A stretch of 64,000 bases of DNA from JACMLD01 sp044227095. GTDB taxonomy: Bacteria > Bacteroidota > Bacteroidia > Chitinophagales > Chitinophagaceae. Position 1 is the first letter of the stretch, and each line of letters opens with the position of its first letter. Positions 59,718 through 64,000 of this stretch are shown here, piece by piece. The notes beneath the pieces are model-generated. The model searched no databases, was not told the DNA's origin, and worked only from the letters and a program-made list of their open reading frames with translations. Made by a program: the position numbers and the translations under genes. The stretch is taken from positions 4,464,001-4,528,000 of the forward strand of contig JBGAFV010000001.1 in assembly GCA_044227095.1 (NCBI GenBank), given 5' to 3'.

Positions 59718-61014
59718 TTGCAGAAAATATTTGACGGAGCTGTTGCCAGTCTGTCCTTACCGGTATAAAAAAACGTGTTGCTGCAATATTATATTCCTTT
59801 TTGTAAACGTAAAGAAGAAATATAAGATACCCAATATATCCTGCACTGCTTACAAGTGCAGCAGCTGCAATACCATACCTGGGTATAAAAACCCAATCTC
59901 CCATTATTATAATAATCAGTCCAATAATTGTTCCTTTTGCATTTGTGGCCAGCTTGTTCTTACCCGAATTGTATGCAGTGATTAGGGCAATAGGCGAAAG
60001 GGCTAATATACCAGGCACCAGTAAAACAAAGGGAATATACATTTGGTTAAACGTTTCGCCGTATACCCAGGGAAACAACCATTTTCCTGTAAGCACAAGA
60101 ATACCCAGCAAAGCAACATAAAATACAAGAAGGGCCCTTGCAAGCATTGGTAACCCGTTATTCACTTCTGTTTTTAAACCAGAAGCCGTAAGCGGAAAAA
60201 TTGCGCTGGCAATAATTACAGGTAACAACAAAAATAACTGACCCGTTTTTGACACCTGTATGTAATTCCCTAAATCTCCTTCCATACAACTATCACACAT
60301 GTTTTTTACAAACCAGTAATCTATACGGTATAACAAAAAGAAAAGAAGGTTATTAAGCAATGCAAAAAGCGAATACCTGAACAGCAACTTTAATTCGTAA
60401 ATATGAGGGAGCCGCCAGTTACCTGGTATTTTATTTTTAAACAGGTATGCCATCGTAAGCATTACTCCCTGTAAAAGAAAAGTAAGAAAATACAATTTTA
60501 CCAATACATCTGCGCTAATGCTATTTGCAAATAATGAAGCAATGAAAATAATTATTGCAAGCAGTATATTGGTAAACGCAAGCAGGCTATTGGGCAGCAC
60601 ATAATTTTGTTTTGCGTAAAACAATGCGCAAAAAAAACTAGTGAGCATAACACCGCAGATATAAGTAACTGCAAAAAAAACAAATTGCCGGGCTGAATAC
60701 CCTTCTTCAGCATTGTGATAAAACAACAACAGCAGCCCACCAGTAATAGCCGTTACCACAATACTCCAGAGAATACTAAAAGAAGCAAGTTTGTTTTCGT
60801 TGATGTCTTTTTTTGCACTGTAATAAGTCATTCCAGACTCAAGGCTAAGGCTAGCCAGCAATATTATCAGCGAAAAATAATTGGTGATATAATAAATCCA
60901 GCCGCTACCTTTTGCATGAAAATACCTGGACACTACTATATTAAGCAACAAAACTGTGGCAAAATACAATCCGCGCCAGAATATACCGCTAAAAATAACC
61001 TGTCTGAATTTCAT
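59704..61014 (-). CDS. Polysaccharide (Wzx-type) flippase
   Basis: 436 residues with about 13 hydrophobic helices spread over the whole length (FATVLLLNIVVSRYF; YITNYFSLIILLASLSLES; GLIIIIMGDWVFIPRYG; YIGYLIFLLYVYKKEYN), basic loops and the GSGW-type start of the oligosaccharide flippase/MOP group. It would move a lipid-linked oligosaccharide across the inner membrane. First gene of the flippase-methyltransferase-glycosyltransferase operon, all overlapping. No polymerase or sugar-nucleotide gene is visible in the window. Confidence 0.9.
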   Translation of the reverse strand: MKFRQVIFSGIFWRGLYFATVLLLNIVVSRYFHAKGSGWIYYITNYFSLIILLASLSLESGMTYYSAKKDINENKLASFSILWSIVVTAITGGLLLLFYHNAEEGYSARQFVFFAVTYICGVMLTSFFCALFYAKQNYVLPNSLLAFTNILLAIIIFIASLFANSISADVLVKLYFLTFLLQGVMLTMAYLFKNKIPGNWRLPHIYELKLLFRYSLFALLNNLLFFLLYRIDYWFVKNMCDSCMEGDLGNYIQVSKTGQLFLLLPVIIASAIFPLTASGLKTEVNNGLPMLARALLVFYVALLGILVLTGKWLFPWVYGETFNQMYIPFVLLVPGILALSPIALITAYNSGKNKLATNAKGTIIGLIIIIMGDWVFIPRYGIAAAALVSSAGYIGYLIFLLYVYKKEYNIAATRFFIPVRTDWQQLRQIFSANETN

Positions 61015-61096
61015 GTGTTGCAGGTAACTGAAACAAATCTGTTAGCGTAAAGCCATCCGGTAAGATTTATCAATAACCCATTCAGCACAAAGCTTA

Positions 61097-61858
61097 TTAC
61101 TTTAATGCTTCTATAATGGCAATAAATTCAGCTGCAACGAGTGATGCACCTCCTACCAGGCCACCATCAACATCTTCTGAAGCAAACAATTCTTTTGCAT
61201 TGGCTGCTTTTACACTGCCGCCATACAAAATGGGTATATCGTTGGCAACAGGCTTGCCGTATTGTTTTGCTAATACACTTCTAAGGTAAGCATGCATTTC
61301 CTGTGCTTGCGCTGTAGTTGCTGTTTTACCAGTACCAATAGCCCAAATAGGCTCATACGCAATAACGATTTGAGATATTTGCGCAGCAGAAAGATGAAAT
61401 AAAGATTCACGCAATTGTGTTTCTACATAACTGTTTTGTGTACCAGCTTCGCGAATGCTTAATGGTTCGCCACAACAAAAAACAGGCGTAATGCCAAACT
61501 CAAGCAATAAGTTTAATTTCTCTGCCAGCGCCTGGTTGGTTTCATTAAAATATTCCCTGCGTTCGCTATGACCAATAATGCAATATTTTATATTGATTGA
61601 ATCCAGCATTTCTACAGATACTTCTCCTGTATAAGCACCAGATTTTTTTGTGTAACAATTCTGCGCAGCAATATTGTAATTCTTTTCATCAGATACTTCA
61701 CTATTGGCCATAATGAGATAAGGAAACGGAACTGCAAAAAGCACCTGCTGGTGTTCCTTTAATTCAATGCCTGGTTTTAAAACATCATCAAGCAATTTTT
61801 CTGCCTGCTGATAAGTACAGTTCATCTTCCAGTTTGCAGCTGCAATTTGTTTTCTCAT
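61097..61858 (-). CDS. tpiA: Triosephosphate isomerase
   Basis: 253 residues, full TIM barrel. N-terminal AAANWKMNCTYQQAEKLL with the catalytic Lys (NWKMN), catalytic His in YCIIGHSERREYF, catalytic Glu in AYEPIWAIGTGKTA, and phosphate-gripping YGGSVKAAN and GLVGGASL. It interconverts dihydroxyacetone phosphate and glyceraldehyde-3-phosphate. It lies 46 bases downstream of the GlmU-like gene, so the two may share a transcript. Confidence 0.97.
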   Translation of the reverse strand: MRKQIAAANWKMNCTYQQAEKLLDDVLKPGIELKEHQQVLFAVPFPYLIMANSEVSDEKNYNIAAQNCYTKKSGAYTGEVSVEMLDSINIKYCIIGHSERREYFNETNQALAEKLNLLLEFGITPVFCCGEPLSIREAGTQNSYVETQLRESLFHLSAAQISQIVIAYEPIWAIGTGKTATTAQAQEMHAYLRSVLAKQYGKPVANDIPILYGGSVKAANAKELFASEDVDGGLVGGASLVAAEFIAIIEALK

Positions 61859-61904
61859 TTGTTCGTTTTTATTGTATAATGATTCAGTTAATTATTTTGC
61901 CTTC

Positions 61905-62981
61905 TCAATTTTTAAGTGATTCAAAAATATGTTGTAGCTGCTGAATTTCCTTTTCTGAAAGCAAATGATTTTTCAGTTTTTTCCAGTTGCGGATATCCTG
62001 CAGCGCTTTTTCGAATGTATACGATCCTTCCTGCGTCATTCCCCAACTAAAACTGGGAATATACTTGGGTGATAGCCCATTGCCAAAAACATTGGCGCAC
62101 ACTCCTACAACAGTTCCGGTGTTGAAAGAGGTATTAATAGCAGCCCGGGAATAATCGCCCATCAGCAAACCGCATTTTATTCCTGCCATTACAAATGCTT
62201 TATCTGCTTCGCTCCAGATTTTTATATTGCTGGCCGTATTTTTTATATTGGAATTTGTTGTACCTGCGCCAAGATTGCACCACTCGCCTATTACACTATC
62301 GCCAAGGTAACCATCGTGGGCTTTATTGCTGTAACCAAACACTACAGAATTTTTTATTTCTCCACCTACAAGGCTATACGGACCAATAGTAGTGGCACCA
62401 TAAATACGTGCACCCATTTTAACTGCAGCACCTTCGCACAATGCAAATGGCCCGCGGATAGAAGCACCTTCCATAATTTCTGCATTCCTTCCAATATAAA
62501 TTGGGCCTGCAGCTGCATTAAGAATGCAATACTGCAATTTTGCGCCTTCTTCTATAAAAACATTTTCAGGATTATCGCAAACTACCATTGGCGGAACAGC
62601 CTGAGAAACCCTTCCTTCTGTAATCAACTTAAAATCTTCTCTTATTGCCCAATCGTTGTATTCAAAAATTTGCCAGGGATGTTCTATTATTTTAAGCGTG
62701 GATTGTTTTAAAAAATCATCCTGTGAATAATTGCCTTTTAATAAATCTTCTACAAAGGCTTTGCTGGGAACAATATTGCCTGCAAAAACAACAGGTTGTG
62801 TTTCGGATGAAGGTGGATCAAGATATTCATCACCATTCACAGTTACTTTTATACCAAGAAGTTTCTCCCATTTTTGCCTGATTGTAAGAATGCCGATTCT
62901 TATATCTGCTGAAGAACGCGTAAGCGTAAAAGGAAAAAGATGCCTGCGTGTATGTGTATCGTCGAGAACCAGTTGAATCAT
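61905..62981 (-). CDS. GlmU-like sugar nucleotidyltransferase/acyltransferase
   Basis: 358 residues of the GlmU-family (putative sugar nucleotidyl/acyl transferase) type seen in Bacteroidota. N-terminal VLDDTHTRRHLFPFTLTRSS replaces a canonical nucleotidyltransferase start. From about residue 150 there is a left-handed beta-helix: GPIYIGRNAEIMEGASIRGP, ARIYGATTIGPYSLVGGEIK, and FNTGTVVGVCANVFGNGLSP, as in GlmU. The reaction is unproven; it is an essential-looking companion gene in this phylum, here directly upstream of tpiA. Confidence 0.9.
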   Translation of the reverse strand: MIQLVLDDTHTRRHLFPFTLTRSSADIRIGILTIRQKWEKLLGIKVTVNGDEYLDPPSSETQPVVFAGNIVPSKAFVEDLLKGNYSQDDFLKQSTLKIIEHPWQIFEYNDWAIREDFKLITEGRVSQAVPPMVVCDNPENVFIEEGAKLQYCILNAAAGPIYIGRNAEIMEGASIRGPFALCEGAAVKMGARIYGATTIGPYSLVGGEIKNSVVFGYSNKAHDGYLGDSVIGEWCNLGAGTTNSNIKNTASNIKIWSEADKAFVMAGIKCGLLMGDYSRAAINTSFNTGTVVGVCANVFGNGLSPKYIPSFSWGMTQEGSYTFEKALQDIRNWKKLKNHLLSEKEIQQLQHIFESLKN

Positions 62982-63052
62982 AACTTAAAAATACAATAAA
63001 GTTGATTGGGAGATTGCTTTTGTCCAAATCTCCTGTGTAACAATACAGTTCT

Positions 63053-63091
63053 TAAACAAAAATCCCTTCGCAAAAAATTACGAAGGGATTT
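63053..63091 (-). terminator. Terminator of rpmE2
   Basis: AAATCCCTTCG and CGAAGGGATTT form a perfect 11-bp stem with a 10-base loop. Minus-strand readout continues into ATTTTTGTTT. It lies about 40 bases past the rpmE2 stop. Confidence 0.9.
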
Positions 63092-63133
63092 AAATATTCT
63101 TACAACAAAAAATTATAACAACTTTGTTTGTTC

Positions 63134-63382
63134 TTATTTCTTGGCGTATTTTTTCTTGAACTTGTCAATACGTCCTGCAGTATCTACCAGCATTTTCTGA
63201 CCAGTGAAGAACGGATGCGACATACTTGAAATTTCCAATTTCACCAGCGGGTATTCATTACCATCTTCCCATTTTACTGTTTCTTTTGTAGCAGCAGTAG
63301 AGCGGCTTAAAAATGAATGACCATTACTCATGTCTTTGAAAACAACGAACCGGTAACTTTCCGGGTGGAGACCTTTTTTCAT
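63134..63382 (-). CDS. rpmE2: Ribosomal protein L31 type B
   Basis: 82 residues: KKGLHPESYRFVVFKDMSNG, SFLSRSTAATKETVKW and SHPFFTGQKMLVDTAGRIDK are typical. The four zinc-binding cysteines of L31 type A are absent, which defines the type B (zinc-independent) form common in Bacteroidota. It binds the large ribosomal subunit. It has its own promoter and terminator. Confidence 0.97.
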   Translation of the reverse strand: MKKGLHPESYRFVVFKDMSNGHSFLSRSTAATKETVKWEDGNEYPLVKLEISSMSHPFFTGQKMLVDTAGRIDKFKKKYAKK

Positions 63383-63438
63383 ACTTCTTTATTTTTAAGG
63401 AAGCACGGATTTTGCCGTACTTTTTGTTTACAAGGCCG

Positions 63439-63470
63439 CAAAAATAGCACCTAAATGCTTAATTGCCAAA
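63439..63470 (-). promoter_or_regulatory. Bacteroidota-type promoter of rpmE2
   Basis: Read on the minus strand, TTTG (63470-63467) and TATTTTTG (63446-63439) are 20 bases apart and match the -33/-7 consensus TTTG / TAnnTTTG exactly. The ATG lies 56 bases downstream. Confidence 0.8.
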
Positions 63471-63481
63471 CCATATTTGCT

Positions 63482-63973
63482 TTAGTTGCGCATATTGTCA
63501 AACTGAAGGGGCAATCCCAAGTCTGATGTACGGCATAATTGCATAATTGCCTGCAAATCATCTATTTTTTTACCAGTCACCCTTACAATATCATCCATTA
63601 TCTGGGCCTGTACTTTTAAACCACTGTCTTTTATCAGCTTTACAATCTTTTTAGAATCTTCCTGTTTCAGGCCATTTCTTACCTGTACTTCCTTTTTTAC
63701 AGTTTTACCGCTTGGGTAAGCATCTTTAGACATATCAAACGCCTCGGGGGAAATCCCCTGCTTGTGGGCACGGTTTATCAGCACATCAAGCAATTGCCGC
63801 ATCTTCATATCATCGTCGGTCTCAATATTCAGCTTAAATTCTTTTTTGTTGAGATCAATCACCACATGTGCATCTTTAAAATCAAACCTGTTGGTGATTT
63901 CTTTTTTTACAACATTAACCGCATTGTCCAGCGCCTGGCCATCTACTTTACTTAAAATATCAACTGAAGGCAT
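63482..63973 (-). CDS. yajQ: YajQ family cyclic di-GMP-binding protein
   Basis: 163 residues, full length, cytoplasmic. YajQ signatures: SVDILSKVDGQALDNAVNVV, EITNRFDFKDAH, KMRQLLDVLINRAHKQGISP, VKKEVQVRNGLKQEDSKKIV, VRVTGKKIDDLQ and the C-terminal SDLGLPLQFDNMRN. Family members bind cyclic di-GMP or nucleic acid; the DUF520 fold has two alpha/beta domains. Start ATG 63973. On the minus strand a TACTTTTG element sits only 2 bases upstream of the ATG, which would suit a leaderless or very short-leader transcript, but the -33 region falls at the window's edge. Confidence 0.95.
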   Translation of the reverse strand: MPSVDILSKVDGQALDNAVNVVKKEITNRFDFKDAHVVIDLNKKEFKLNIETDDDMKMRQLLDVLINRAHKQGISPEAFDMSKDAYPSGKTVKKEVQVRNGLKQEDSKKIVKLIKDSGLKVQAQIMDDIVRVTGKKIDDLQAIMQLCRTSDLGLPLQFDNMRN

Positions 63974-64000
63974 AACAAAAGTATTTAGTGTGGATGATTT

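Overview
The window comes from a low-GC (roughly 38-40 %) Bacteroidota chromosome, most likely a member of the Chitinophagaceae. The signs are a FISUMP protein, a DUF2279 protein, a DUF4407 protein, a CtlX-type hydrolase, a zinc-free type B L31, Tat-exported dehydrogenases, Bacteroidota-type promoters (TTTG / TAnnTTTG), and few Shine-Dalgarno sequences. No rRNA, tRNA, CRISPR, insertion sequence or prophage was found. The content is chromosomal housekeeping plus mid-frequency accessory metabolism.

Layout. 1-7.4 kb: end of an unknown gene, a DUF418 membrane protein, an exported sugar isomerase-like protein, ApbE, a sulfatase-modifying-factor-like protein without the FGE cysteines, a Tat-exported Gfo/Idh oxidoreductase and a FISUMP protein. 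7.7-14.6 kb: small oxidoreductases and transferases (aldo/keto reductase, VOC protein, O-methyltransferase, FMN reductase), two unknown exported proteins, NudK and a lytic transglycosylase. 15-19.2 kb: a hybrid-free two-component pair, an eight-PAS histidine kinase and a receiver-only regulator. 19.7-31 kb: GH20 hexosaminidase, a repeat-containing Lys/Thr/Ala-rich exported protein, UspA, arginine deiminase plus CtlX, kynureninase, Pcm, a nucleoside symporter and a second Gfo/Idh protein. 31-43 kb: TPR histidine kinase, DUF481 barrel, phosphohexomutase, DUF2279 protein, PyrR-like phosphoribosyltransferase, Hdr-like iron-sulfur membrane protein, outer-membrane protein and DUF4407. 43-47 kb: the 5-oxoprolinase operon pxpB-pxpC-pxpA plus an NRAMP-fold transporter. 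47-57 kb: topA, a transglutaminase-like protein, a saccharopine dehydrogenase/PLP-synthase pair, a cysteine-free sirtuin, DUF4349, an alpha/beta hydrolase, an EVE protein, a fasciclin protein and an acyl-CoA-binding protein. 57.8-64 kb: a flippase-methyltransferase-glycosyltransferase operon, tpiA with a GlmU-like protein, rpmE2 and yajQ.

The most unusual signal lies between genes. Many spacers carry degenerate short-period repeats. The largest class has a strict 7-base period around a CTA (or TAG) core. Several of these arrays begin exactly at a gene's stop codon, with the TAG stop itself being one of the phased cores (kynU, the receiver gene, the hexosaminidase, pcm, the NRAMP gene). Other spacers carry 8- and about 9-base-period families, long inverted arms and shared palindromes. 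I see no known element that explains these.
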